DNA of 64,000 nucleotides from Gambelia wislizenii (taxonomy: Eukaryota > Chordata > Lepidosauria > Squamata > Crotaphytidae): assembly GCA_030847615.1 (NCBI GenBank), contig JAUMIR010000002.1, positions 114,956,309 through 115,020,308 of the forward strand, given 5' to 3'. Of this stretch, positions 1 through 10,443 are shown one piece after another. Numbering within the stretch: position 1 is the first letter of the stretch; every line of letters starts with the position of its first letter. The notes under the pieces are model-generated. The model made no database searches and was not told the origin of the DNA. It saw only the letters and a program-made list of their open reading frames with translations. The position numbers were made by a program, and so were the translations under genes.

Positions 1-3000
1 TAGAACAAAAACAACATAGTCTTGTGGTACCTTAAAAGCTAACAAATCAAGTGATAAAGGTTAATTCATAGGGCTTAATCCCCACCCCTTACCCTCTCCC
101 TGATCCTCTGTTCTTTGTTAGCATTGCTTCCTTAACTGAATTTTTCCAAATGTTGGCTGCAGAAAGCAGAGGAAAGGGAGAAGAAATGCTGGGGCTAGAC
201 ACTGCTTGCAAGGGGGGACTGTGTTACAGTGGGCACTCTCCACTCCATCCAATGCATGAAATATTATCCTCAGTTGGCAAGAGTGGTTTGTGGTTGGATG
301 GGTGGATTAGGAACAGTGAGGGCAGAGGAAAGTGAAATTCAGAAAGTATGGAATTACTTAGTGATTTGCATGTAATTTGTAAGTTTGGAGTTGCTTAGCA
401 TTTGCACAAAGTATGGTATTACTTAATAAAGGGACATCCTTGTGTTGATTAACACAATGTTAAGCCCTTGGCTATATTCAAACCAGCAGAGCTGAACTGC
501 AGATCAATTCTTTTCCAGCTGTTTCATGTTATAACATGTCTTTGAAACACCTTTATTCCAGAATGGCCACCTTAAAATCTGTGATAAAAGTGTTGTGATA
601 GGTTAAAAAGTTTTTGAATACTGATTGCCATTTTCTGAAGCCACATTGAAGATGAGTATAGCTATCTACATCAGTGCTTCTCTGATGTGGGGGAACATCA
701 ACTACTTTTTTCGAATGTGCTAAGGACTGCCATCGTATTTTAATTTTACCCCTATAAGTACAAAAACAAACTCTTTAATCCTCCACTAAAAGCCTGCCAT
801 CCCAGAGAAAACATTTAGTTAGAACAGGCCACATGTTATACTGTAAACAGGATCTTTCACTGTTATTACTACACCTCTCTTAAGAAATAAACAGAAGATG
901 ACTGAATTGAGGCAGAAAGCACATTAGATATAAATATGAAGATGCTTTGGTTGAGGTTGTGATAACCTCTGAATCTGCTTCCCAGTCAGAAAATGCACTT
1001 ATTGCTACATTCACACACATATTCAGTAGCAGTCACACCAGTGAAGTAACCTTTGAATCATAGCTTAACTGAATGCTTTGCTTGAAAAAAAAAACACCAA
1101 ATGTTTTGAAAGGCTAGCCCTTAGACTGAAAGAATTTTGTTTTTCTGAAATCTGTTTCAGAATAAGCCCTATTCCAAAATAGTACCATATCTCTTTCATC
1201 ATTTTAACACTTGAACCTAAAAAGTGTGGAGTTGAGACACCAGATGGTCATTATTCTTAATGCTATCTGGATATGGGTTTCTCTGAGTGGCACAAGAGGG
1301 CAGGATTCTATTCCACACCATCCCTGGATCCACAGGTACAACTGTCTTGTGGCTGCCTCCTTAATTTCCTGTTCTAGAAGCAGCTGGATCTGCAGATATG
1401 GCCTAACCATACTCCTGCTTAAAAAAAAAATGGATTTCAGCAAAAGTGGTCCCCAAACTAACACCAGGATACTTGTGGCTTCTAGTATTTGCTATGGAGT
1501 CTCCTCTCTCCTTGGAATTCCCACAGATTCCAACAGACTTAATTAACAGGTGGGTGCTTGAGGTTGTGTGGCACCTTATACACAAGACTCTTTCCTCTCT
1601 CTGTTGCTAACACGAAAACACGGCTGCTCTGATGGAATTCCATGCCCTTTGTTATCTTGAGCAATTCATTCACATTTTTAGGCACTGCTCCAAGTCTTAT
1701 CACAGGAATAATTTTTGGCCGTGTTTGCAGTAATAGCTCCTATTATTGTTTCTGTGAGCATTCATACATTTCCATACAAATTACAGGTATTCAGTAATAG
1801 GAACCGTTAGAGAGGCAGTGAAAGAGAACCTATTTATAACTGTCAATTATTTTTTTTAAAAAGCAACAACAGGTCAGGCCAAGAGCCATTTCCAAATTTT
1901 CCTAGCATGAATCAGTTTGAGCATTTCAGATGTATGTTTTCTTTGTGTTATGATGTTTCTACACCGTTTGATATAATGTTTTAGAAAACCCAAGGTGTCA
2001 TGTTGAGGGCCACAGACTACAGCAAGTCAAGGTGTAGAAAAGTTAGGGGTTTGGACTACAGCTCCTAGAATTCCTCTGTCAAAATGGCCACAGGCTTTGC
2101 CTAAGGCAGATAAAAGTGTATGTAAGGCATAATGAAAGTATTACTTTGGCACAGTTATTTACTAGTTAAAGCTAGAGCCAGTGAAAGGTGCTTTTAAAAA
2201 GAACTTTTCCAGCCTCTGAATGTAATTAGTCAGTAGGGTTTTACTAAATTAATAACCTCTGGATGTAACTGGGAGATAACCTCTGTTTCAAGTTAATATT
2301 TGCATTAGTACCTTACACTTTTAAAGGAGATTCATTTTACTTCCCTTCTGTGATGAGGAAATAACCATGAATACAGTGTCCTTATGGATAATTCTACTGC
2401 GGATTGTTACCTTTCCCAGCTCTGATAATTTTCTACAACACGCATATTAGGCTGGGTCTCAGCCAGTACCACATCTGTCCTTGGTGAAAGTCTGCATGAG
2501 TATTCAATCAAAACTGGTGTAAACCCAAGTCTTCTGTTTTGGGTTTCCGCTATTCAACTAGCTGCTCCCAAAAGCAGACTTTACCCTATTTCCTTTAGTC
2601 TGTTTGAGGTTAAGAAGACTTTCTTTTCTGGCCACAGGCTCTCATTTTGCAGTCAAACAGATCCTGGAACAATAAAGAGTATCCAGTCAGAAAGAGAAAT
2701 TTCTGTCCAAATATGTGCAGATGCTGCTTTAACAATACTTTAGTGGATTGTTGTACTTCAAATTACTTGCAAATATAGGCCCCTATAACTATTCCCATGA
2801 GACTCAACTTTTTTTTTTACCAGTAGCTTCCACGGTGGCAAATAGTCAGATATATCCTACTTTGATATAACCCCAGTTTTTATCCCTTGCTCTTGCCTTT
2901 TGTACTTTCCTGGTTTTTACCATCTCCCACTCACATTTCAAGAAGCTGAGACACTAAAACCTTACATAAACTCCCAAAAGCCCAAATCAGCATGGCCAAT

Positions 3001-3380
3001 GGTCAGGGATTCCGGGAGGTGTAATCCAACAACATTAGGACACAAAGGACTGGAACTGTTACCCTCCAAGCAAGCTTCTTAAGCCCAAGAAACACTATTC
3101 CCAAAAGAATCGTGTAAGTTTCTCAGCCATAATATCAAGTGTCTTTGTGGTAGGAGTTATCCAAATTACAATGTTCAAATGTCTTTGAATTTTACCCTTG
3201 CTGTAACTTTGCCAGGTTTGTAGTGTCAGGAAACAGTAGGGGAATGTTTTCACGACAAAAAAAGCCCGTGTTGATCCCTAGTAGTTCACACACATCATGG
3301 GCTATTCAGAAGGAGGGGTAGCAAAAAGCCCAGTTAACCCGTGACTTTCCACCCCTCTATTTTTCAGGACCTTTTAAGTC
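1..3380. other. Mostly unique non-coding sequence
   Basis: No gene, LINE or SINE is recognisable here. Open frames are short and show no family resemblance. Two short stretches (about 2000-2060 and 2985-3050) contain 'ggactacagctcctagaattcc'-like and 'gccaatggtcaggga'-like text typical of worn hAT MITEs, but they are too short to bound. Base composition is AT-rich, as in ordinary intergenic or intronic vertebrate DNA. Confidence 0.5.
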
Positions 3381-3389
3381 GAGACAACC

Positions 3390-3475
3390 CATGCTATTGG
3401 TTGTCTGAACAATCAGGAACCATCCCAGGACATGGCCTGAATATTCATTGGCCAGACTTTGGAGGGGGCGGGCTT
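3390..3475 (+). promoter_or_regulatory. Promoter-like cluster: two inverted CCAAT boxes and a GC box
   Basis: ATTGG (inverted CCAAT, the NF-Y core) occurs at 3396-3400 and 3447-3451, followed by the GC box GGGGGCGGGC at 3464-3473. About 50 bp between CCAAT boxes with a GC box just downstream is a common layout of TATA-less vertebrate promoters. A GC-richer stretch and a minisatellite follow. It could equally be an old LTR or transposon promoter. No exon can be identified downstream, so the call is motif-based only. Confidence 0.35.
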
Positions 3476-3580
3476 GCAAGGGAAGCCTTGCAATTCTTGA
3501 TGCCTGGCTGGCAGAAGCTGCAGCCAGCTGAGAGTCACCCCCCTCCCTCCTCCTCTGCCAGGCTGTGGCTCAGCCTCGCT

Positions 3581-3835
3581 TAAAGCACTGCTTTATATTG
3601 GAAGGAAAAGAAGTGGGGGAAGAGTAGGGTGGGACAGAAAGCACTTAAAGCATTGCTTTCTATTGGAAGGAAAAGAAGTGGGGGAGAAGTGGGGGGCCAG
3701 AAAGAATTTAAAGCATTGCTTTCTATTGGAAGGAAAATAAATGGGGGAAAGAGTAGGGTGGGACAGAAAGCATTTAAAGCATTGCTTTCTATTGGAAGGA
3801 AAAGAAGTGGGGGGGGAAGAGTGGGGGAACAGAAT
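3581..3835 (+). repeat. Minisatellite, about 4 copies of a 63-66 bp unit
   Basis: The phrase TTAAAGCAYTGCTTTMTATT recurs with 'taaag' starting at 3581, 3646, 3709 and 3775, giving periods of 65, 63 and 66 bp. Each unit continues with GGAAGGAAAA and a G-rich run. Because the last two periods are multiples of three, one + frame (3629-3940) repeats the peptide KALLSIGRK three times. The similar phrase 'ggctgtggct' lies on both sides of the array (3561 and 3840), suggesting that a larger duplication preceded the array. Confidence 0.85.
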
Positions 3836-5236
3836 TCGAGGCTGTGGCTTAATTCTGTTGTGTATACTAATGTGGTCTCCTCAAGAGTAAGAATTCAAAT
3901 TGACAGTAAGCACTTTGTGAATGTAACAGCTATATCTTAGAACGTACCCTGTTTCTGTTAATGAAAATTAATTGTGCAAAGTGGATGAGGAGCTATTCCA
4001 AGATAATATATTACTGTACATGGAATATTTGTGAATTAAATTAGTATTTGTGAATTCATTAATTGATTTTGTCAATGAAGTAAAAAATATGCACCGTGCG
4101 CCCGGTAGTACCAGGTTCAGCCGAACTAAACATTATTCTGTTCTCATTGCTTTCAGTGGGAGAGCATGAAGGCAGGCTGGGTTCTTTCCTTGAAATCCTA
4201 GGGATGAAAAACACTATATGTCCCTGTGGGGGGGGGGGAGGCGCGCCTGTGGTGTTAATAGTGGGGCGCCACCCTATGCATAGGGGAAGGGGAAGCCCCA
4301 TTGAGTGCAATGGACCTGGTTTGCCTGCCTCCATCCAAACAGGAGCATCTTTTTTGGCCTCCCTTGGATTTCATCCCTCCCTTCAAAACCAAGGAGACCC
4401 CAGAGCCTGAAGGTGGGGGAGAGAAGTTCCTTTCTTCATAGTCCCACTCAAGCCAGAGGGCTTTGGAGGCAGTGGAGGACCCTACAGAGGGCAATACAAA
4501 AATGGTGGATCCTGAATTGCCAGGCTTCTCTTTCAAGCCCAACCCCTCCAAGGTCCAACCAATCATGATTCAGCTCTGATGTGTGCCCCTTCCCCGGGAT
4601 GGAGGTAAGCGTAAACAACAATCACAAAGACTTTGGTTACCTGGGACAAATCATGGCAACAATCTGAGACAGATTCAAGATGAGGATATCTTGATTCTCC
4701 CTGGGATAAAAACTGTCTTGTAACTGAGCACCCCCCCCTTCCTATCCAGAAACTTCAAAGCACTACCTAGTCTTTAAGTCCTCTCTCCCCAGTTTGTCAA
4801 GCAGTAAAACTTTATGGCTCCAAGTGTTTTACCCAAAGTTTTGTTTTCCTTTGAATGAATTCACTGGAGACTTATGGCACTTTGTAATATTTGCTTTTAA
4901 ACCTCCAGGTTAAACATGAGTAGAGATTCACAGCACATGAACACTCCAACAGACGCGGATCCCTACATTAGGTTTCTTGAGCAACTTTTGCACCCTGAAG
5001 ATACTTCTAGAGCAGAAAATCACTTTCATCCCAATCTTGCCAGAGAGGTTCACTCTGCTGCTGTTGTACAGGGAGTGAGTACAAAGGGAAGGAGGAGTTA
5101 AGCAGAAGAGCACATTCACTGGGATGCACTTCCTTAACAACAGAAGGGTACTTGACCATTCCACAACAGCTATCAAGAGGATGTCCTACAGTAGTTCTGA
5201 TGGTTCCACTAAACCTTTCCTAACCAAACCTCAGAC
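3836..5236. other. Unassigned sequence
   Basis: No gene or repeat family is recognised. It includes a G11 run (4228-4238) followed by GGCGCGCC (4240-4247), and a C8 run near 4731. The segment 4100-4600 is GC-richer than its surroundings and could be an eroded transposon, but no terminal repeats were seen. Confidence 0.4.
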
Positions 5237-5450
5237 TAAGGGTGCATCTACACAGTAGAAATAATGCAGTTCGACACCAGTGCCATAACTCCATCCTGCA
5301 GAATTTGGGAATTTTTGAGGCACCAGCACCCTTTGGCAGAGAAGGCTAAAGTCCTTGTAAAACTACAAATCCCAGGATTCCATAGGATGGCGCTACAGAA
5401 CTTAAAGTGGTGTCAAACTGCATTATTTCTACAGTGCAGATGCACCCTAA
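5237..5450. mobile_element. MITE with ~40-bp terminal inverted repeats and TAA target duplication
   Basis: The left end begins GGGTGCATCTACACAGTAGA at 5240, and the right end (to 5447) is its reverse complement with few mismatches. The arms extend about 40 bp, through the 'aataatgcagtt' block. TAA flanks both sides (5237-5239 and 5448-5450). At 208 bp with no coding capacity it is a non-autonomous DNA transposon. A 3-bp TAA duplication fits PIF/Harbinger. The high arm identity suggests relatively recent activity compared with other repeats here. Confidence 0.85.
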
Positions 5451-6397
5451 ATCTCAGGGCTATAAGGCTGTATCTGATGAAGCAGACTGAGTCTACAAAA
5501 GGTTACGCTACAAACTCCTTTCTTTTAGTTAATCACAGGTGCTACAAGGTCCCTTGCGGCTATATGATAACCATCAAAAGTCATTTAAACCAGCCCTTCA
5601 AACTTACAGCACATAAGCACCACAGACTGCAAGAGACTGAAGAGAGAGAGACAGATTCTTGACATTCATTCCATATCTTTCTCATGGATGAGGAAGCCGC
5701 AAAGCACAGAACAGTTTCCCGAGTGAAATGTTAATAAGCAATGATAGAGCTCATAAACTTTGCTATCACAATATGTTATATTGTGTTAAAGTGCAGATTT
5801 ATCCCTGGCTCCTGCTTCAATACTTGGCACCTGTTATCATTCACAGAAGTCCTTGCCCTTTTTCTAATGAAAGAAGCAGAATGAAAAGCATCCCAGTATC
5901 ATCAAAAGCCAGCCTTTTTGTGAAAGCCGACCAGCTAGAAACACCATCGGGCAATCACTCTGTCACCTATATCCTGTATACTCACGACTCTAATCACTTA
6001 TCCCTGTGATCTGATAGTGGACATCACTTGGAAGAGGGCTAGGTGCAGATGATATTTCCAACATGCAACAGTCCAGAGCTCCTGTAACCTTCCAGTGAAG
6101 CGACAGTACACAAATTTGCAGAGCAGGCATTCCAAATATGCATGCTGCCTTAGCCACACCTAAACCCATGAGCTTAGCCTCTGCTGACAGTCAGAAACAA
6201 CCTTATTATTCATAATGAGGGTGAGTGGGGAAAAAGAACAAAGCATCTATGCCACATCCTGGAGGCACTATCCCTAAATGACCTGCTGTTGAGAGAGTTC
6301 AGAGAACTTTGGAAACATCTGGAACACCTTAGAGCATCTCTTCTTGTTGCCATTCACACCACCTTGGATAAAGATTGTCCTTGGATAAAGAAAAAGA
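5451..6397. other. No recognised feature
   Basis: Short random open frames only, with no repeat family recognised. It lies between the TAA-flanked MITE and a tRNA-type SINE. Confidence 0.4.
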
Positions 6398-6602
6398 GAA
6401 CCCTGGCCACTAGGGTTCAAATCCCCACTCAGCCATGGAAACCTACTGGGTGACCTTAGACAAGTCACACACTCTCAGCCTCAGAAGAAGGCAAAGGCAA
6501 ACCCCCTCTGAACAAATCTTACCAAGAAAACCGCATGATAGGTTTGCCTTAGGGTCACCATAAGTCAGAAAGGATTTGAAGGCACACAACAATAATAACA
6601 AT
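6398..6602 (+). mobile_element. tRNA-derived SINE, 5'-truncated
   Basis: The copy keeps the B box GGTTCAAATCC (6414-6424) of the tRNA-related head, the body 'ctcagccatggaaacc' and the tail 'gggtcaccataagtcag', ending in ACAACAATAATAACAATG. The A-box half of the head is missing. Its 3' tail matches the other tRNA-type SINEs and, in its CCATAAGTC-type hairpin, the 5S-type SINEs in this window. Such squamate SINEs are known to be mobilised by BovB-type LINEs. Transcription would be by RNA polymerase III, but this truncated copy should be inert. Confidence 0.85.
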
Positions 6603-6951
6603 GAAAAAAATCCTTGACCAATGAAACAAAACTCTTCTCCAGGAAACATGGGAACAGAAGGAAGACAGGCCCAGATTTCAGCAGAACACAGAGTTTGCAT
6701 TTAGAAAGCTACCATTTCAGTCCCTGGTAGGGTTGTATCTAAGGGGGAAGGAATGAGGGCATTGCCTCCCCAATAAGAATTCTGATTCAGTCCCCAAATT
6801 TCTAGCATTGCAGTAATTTAAAACTTCAGCATTTAGAAATAGTTTAGGTATCTGAAGAAACAGGGCAGGCAAAGATTCCAAGATAATATGAACATGGCAA
6901 GAGTTCTGAACAATTTTCAGTCTCTCACACTCTGCAGTGCTAGAAATATAT

Positions 6952-6984
6952 TGTTTGTGTATGTGTGTGTGTGTGTGTGTGTGT
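6952..6984. repeat. (GT)n microsatellite
   Basis: About 16 near-perfect GT units directly abut the 3' tail of the 5S-type SINE on the minus strand. It therefore represents the (CA)n tail of that SINE, expanded after insertion. Confidence 0.9.
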
Positions 6985-7205
6985 GCATGCCTTCAAGTTA
7001 CCTGTCGACTTATGGCAACCCCATGAATTTCATAGGGTTTTCTTAGGCAAGGAGTACTCAGAGGTGGTTTTGCCTGTTACTTCCTCTGAAATATAGCCTA
7101 CAGCACCTGGTATTAGTTGGCAGTCTCCCATCCAAGTGCTAACCAGGACTGACCCTGTTTAGCTTCCAAGATCAGATGAGATCTGATGCCTTTAGGGTAT
7201 TTAGG
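6985..7205 (-). mobile_element. 5S rRNA-derived SINE (5S-Sauria type)
   Basis: Read on the minus strand, the head (about 7205 to 7095) matches the 3' two thirds of 5S rRNA: 'gatctcatctgatcttgg', 'aagctaaacagggtcagtcc', 'tggttagcacttggatggga'. This spans the C-box of the internal pol III promoter. The body 'aggaagtaacaggcaaaacc' and the tail 'gttgccataagtcgacaggt' follow, then (CA)n. The tail hairpin is shared with the tRNA-type SINEs, implying a common BovB-like mobilising LINE. Identity to 5S rRNA is good but diverged, so this is a SINE and not a functional 5S gene. Confidence 0.88.
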
Positions 7206-8594
7206 GTACTGAAGGAAAAATTCGTTTGGGGGCAGAAAGTTTATTGGGGGGGCAATGCCCTCATTTTGCCTCGCTCCCATACTACACTCCTGGTCCCTGG
7301 TATCTCCAGATGAGAAGTGCCTATGGTCTCAAGGCAGGGGAGGGCCCATGGCCTTGGAAGGACACCACCGACAGAGCAGACAACATTGGCTCACAGATGA
7401 AGTAGGAGAACCACTGGTTTAAGCTCCTATGAGCTGCCTTTAATATTCTCTTGGTGACTACTTATGTGGATAAGTACTTCCAGAAACAAAATCCATATTA
7501 TTTTGTTATATTTATTTATATGCCACTTGTTCTAATACTGCCTTACACAGTGGCTTACAAAATCCAGATGCAATTAAAGTTTATCTTAATCACTCAAAGC
7601 AATAAAATCACAACATAGCAGACAAAGCAGATCAGAAATCACACAGAATGTGAAAAAAGCAGAGAAGGGAAAATTTAAAGTGTGAAAAAGAGAGGCAAGC
7701 CTCAAAACCATACTGGAAAACATAGAAAACTTCAATAAAACAGTCTATTGTTTTGGTGTCCATGCTGGCAGGGGATCATGGGAGCAGTAGAGCAGAAAAG
7801 TTATTTTTCCCAAGCTCTGCTACCCAGGTGCTGGCAATAAGAGTCAGCCCTTAGTGTGACCAAATGAACTACAGTAACTGGTGCATGTTATACTGTACCT
7901 CTAAAAGTGAAAGAGCTTTAACACTGCCATTGCAACCTTGCTGTATAAGAAACAGAAGGGGTTAGAGAAAACAAATAAAGCCAGCTGGACAAAGCCAGAT
8001 TCAGGATTAATTGAAGTGTTACCATGTTTTTAATGGGTCTCTGTAGCTGTACTTTTGCATTCTGATATGCAGATATTTAGCAGGTGATTTTTCTTTTCTT
8101 TTCATGCTATGAAAATCTTCTGCTGCTGATTCCATACATCTGCCTATGGTTTTGCATGCTTCTTGCTATATGTGCTCTGTTATACATACACATATATCTG
8201 GAAATGGCCCCTTCAGATGTGCACATCGTACGCATGGTAAGAGACCACACATACAAGGGGAAACTGAATTCTGATATGTAAAAATTCCATGCAAGCCAAT
8301 TAAGCAAATCAGTCATGTTCAGAGCTGTTAAATGGATTCTATCATCCTTAAGAATTCAAGTCTTGGATAAATGGACAGATTGGTTGAATTTTTTAAACAA
8401 GTTTGCATGCAGCTTTTCTCCCCCAAACAGAACTGTTTTATTTTGTATCAGATTAGACTAGATAAATATGTTGATTCAGCAGATTTGATATATATGATTT
8501 TCAATTTTAAAAAAAAAATCAAATCTCAGTAAAAAAAAATATCCCTGTTGGATCTTGGGACCAATAATGAGTCCTGAAAGCTTCTAGCAAAAAG
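7206..8594. other. Mostly unique sequence with a LINE/SINE tail fragment
   Basis: At about 7505-7575 an antisense 'tatttatttatatgccactt' block resembles the 3' tail shared by L2-like LINEs and their SINEs. Otherwise no gene or bounded repeat is visible. AT-rich runs occur at 8500-8540. Confidence 0.4.
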
Positions 8595-8596
8595 TA

Positions 8597-8822
8597 CAGT
8601 TGACCCTCCGTATCCATGGATTCTGCATCCACAGATTCAACCATCTAAAAGTTGAAAATATTTTTTAAAACCTCCAAAAAGCAAACCTTGATTTTGCCAT
8701 TTAATATACGGGACACCATTTGACTATGACATTTATATATAACTGGACTTGAGCATCCACGGATTTTGGTATCCATGGAGTCCTGGAACCAAACACCAGC
8801 AGATACCAAGGGACCACGACTG
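8597..8822 (+). mobile_element. Tigger/pogo-like MITE with TA target site
   Basis: The element starts CAGTTGACCCTCCGTATCCA and ends GGGACCACGACTG, with TA on each side (8595-8596 and 8823-8824), the TA duplication of Tc1/mariner-pogo transposons. Its internal 'aaaccttgattttgcca' block recurs in the copies at 10034 and 43438. It has no coding capacity and needs a transposase in trans. Confidence 0.85.
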
Positions 8823-9157
8823 TATGAAGCATTTCAGAGGGAAAAAGTATTAGATTGGTGTCATGTATGAAAGGAAAGAATTTAACTACAGGTAAATTCT
8901 CAATGCACAGTGGAAAGTGGAAGAGCTAACTGTCAAATGAAGGTGTGATACACCCAGGAAATGCAGACTGAAGTGGAAGGGTTAACATTAGACCAAAGTG
9001 ATACACACCATCTCTACCTTCTCACTGTAGACCAATTCGTGCAAAGCACACTCTCTCTTAAGCTTCACAGGTAAAACACCAGCTTGGCCCTCCCTTCTAC
9101 CTTTCACAGCTTTTGGTTCCCCATCTATAAAATGGGAACGTTAGGAACACCACCCCA

Positions 9158-9246
9158 ATTTGCCTAAGAAAACCCAATGAAATTCATGGAGGGGGGGCAC
9201 CATAAGTTGACAGGCGACTTGAAGGTACAAACACACACGCGCGCGA
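9158..9246 (+). mobile_element. 3' end of a 5S-type SINE
   Basis: Contains 'tgcctaagaaaacccaatga', 'aattcatgga' and 'ccataagttgacaggcgact', then a (CA)/(CG) tail. The 5S head is absent. It matches the tails of the copies at 6985, 34521 and 40081. Confidence 0.75.
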
Positions 9247-9249
9247 GAA

Positions 9250-9518
9250 AAGCCTTGTAATAGAACAGAATAGAATAGTAGAGGTAAAAAGTGTGGCTTG
9301 CTGAGGAAAATGCTTACCTTTATAGGCGAGCCGAAGGCGGGGCACGCTGCCCTTGGTGGCACCTTCGTGGGCAAAGAGAGTCCAGGTGAGCCACCACCAA
9401 GTGGCCAGGCCAGCCAACCCACCAGGCTTCATGGTCATTCGCTTCCCTCACACCCACTCACCCAACCCTCGTCCTGCTGCCCTGGGCAGGGACACACACA
9501 CACACACACACCGCTTTT

Positions 9519-9572
<54 letters not shown>

Positions 9573-9990
9573 GGTTCTCCACTCAAACCCCCTGCCAGCT
9601 GGCCAGGAGAGTAACTAACTGCTCGAGCCGAGCAGCCCGCCCTGGAGAGAGAGCTCAGCTGGCCGCCTGTCGACCGCCAAGTTTTATACAGGCAGGGCTC
9701 CACCCAGCTTCTTGCAAGGAGATGGCCACGGGCGGCCAGACCCTGAGGCGAGGCGGGAAAAGGACTGAGGGAGGGAAGGGCTTCCCGGCTGCCGCCCACC
9801 CCAGTCACCCTGACCACAGCCGGCTCCCAAGCAACGAGCCACCCTCGGCCGGGTGAGCTGGCTCTGGGTGCCCCTTTCCTCCTCTTCCTCCTATCTGTGT
9901 GTGACCCTCCTCTTCAGTCCTGCCCCACTCACTCTCTCCTCCCGCGTGGAGCTGGAAAGGCAACCGCAAAACTAAATGGCTCTCTGCTGT
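9250..9990 (-). other. CpG-rich block, possible promoter/first exon on the minus strand
   Basis: This block is rich in CG dinucleotides (ggcgagccgaaggcgggg, ctcgagccgagcagcccg, gtcgaccgcc, gaggcgaggcggg) in an otherwise AT-rich, CpG-poor window. On the minus strand AAAG|GTAAGC at 9318/9317 is a strong splice-donor match. Short open frames run through it on both strands but none resembles a known protein, and some merely translate the microsatellite at 9491-9572. Alternatives are a young GC-rich transposon or chance. No TATA box or clear start is seen. Confidence 0.3.
9491..9572. repeat. Compound (CA)n-(AC)n-(AT)n microsatellite
   Basis: About 10 CA units (9491-9511), a short spacer, about 16 AC units (9520-9552) and about 10 AT units (to 9572). 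It interrupts the CpG-rich block and creates a spurious IYIY / TQTQ-type frame. Confidence 0.95.
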
Positions 9991-10033
9991 AATTCCAGTG
10001 ACTGAGGAGGGAGGGAGCGGATCTTTGCCAATA

Positions 10034-10246
10034 CAAGTTGTCCCTTCATATTCGCTGGGGTTTGATTCCAGGACCCCCGTGGATACCAGAATCCGTGAAT
10101 ACTCAAGTCCCGTTATATGCAGTGGCATAGCAAAATGGTGTCCCTTATAAAAGATGGCAAAATCAAGGTTTGCTTTTTGGATTATTATTTTTAAAGAATA
10201 TTTTCAAGCCGTGGATACCAAATCCGTGGATACGGAGGGACAACTG
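10034..10246 (-). mobile_element. Tigger/pogo-like MITE, same family as 8597
   Basis: Inverted relative to the 8597 copy. It begins CAAGTTGTCCCTTCATATTC and ends GATACGGAGGGACAACTG, and is flanked by TA (10032-10033 and 10247-10248). Internal 'atcaaggtttgctttttgga' is the reverse complement of the block in the other copies. Confidence 0.85.
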
Positions 10247-10374
10247 TACAGTGGGATTTAAAATTTGGTGTGTGTGTTTTTTAAAGGCAAGGCTATTGCC
10301 TTTTAGCCAATTAGCTAACACACATTGGAAACTGCTTAACGCAGTGTAGACGTGTAAATAGCTATTGCTTAAAA

Positions 10375-10443
10375 CAATTTGTAAGCCGCTCTGATAGCCT
10401 TGAGGCTGAAGAGCAGGGTATAAATAAATAAATAAATAAAAAT
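10375..10443 (+). mobile_element. 3' tail of an L2-like LINE or its SINE
   Basis: 'gtaagccgctctgatagcc' and 'ggctgaagagcagggtataa' followed by (ATAA)n is the common 3' end of L2-type elements in reptiles. The inverse copy is at 50177-50290. The 5' limit is unclear. Confidence 0.6.

Noticed and set aside
7095..7205. 5S rRNA gene
   Set aside because: Only part of 5S is present, it is diverged, and it is joined to a SINE body and tail. The same structure recurs at 34521.
9353..9856. 167-codon frame with TQTQ/IYIY repeats as a gene
   Set aside because: The open stretch is largely the translation of the compound CA/AT microsatellite. The opposite strand is open too.
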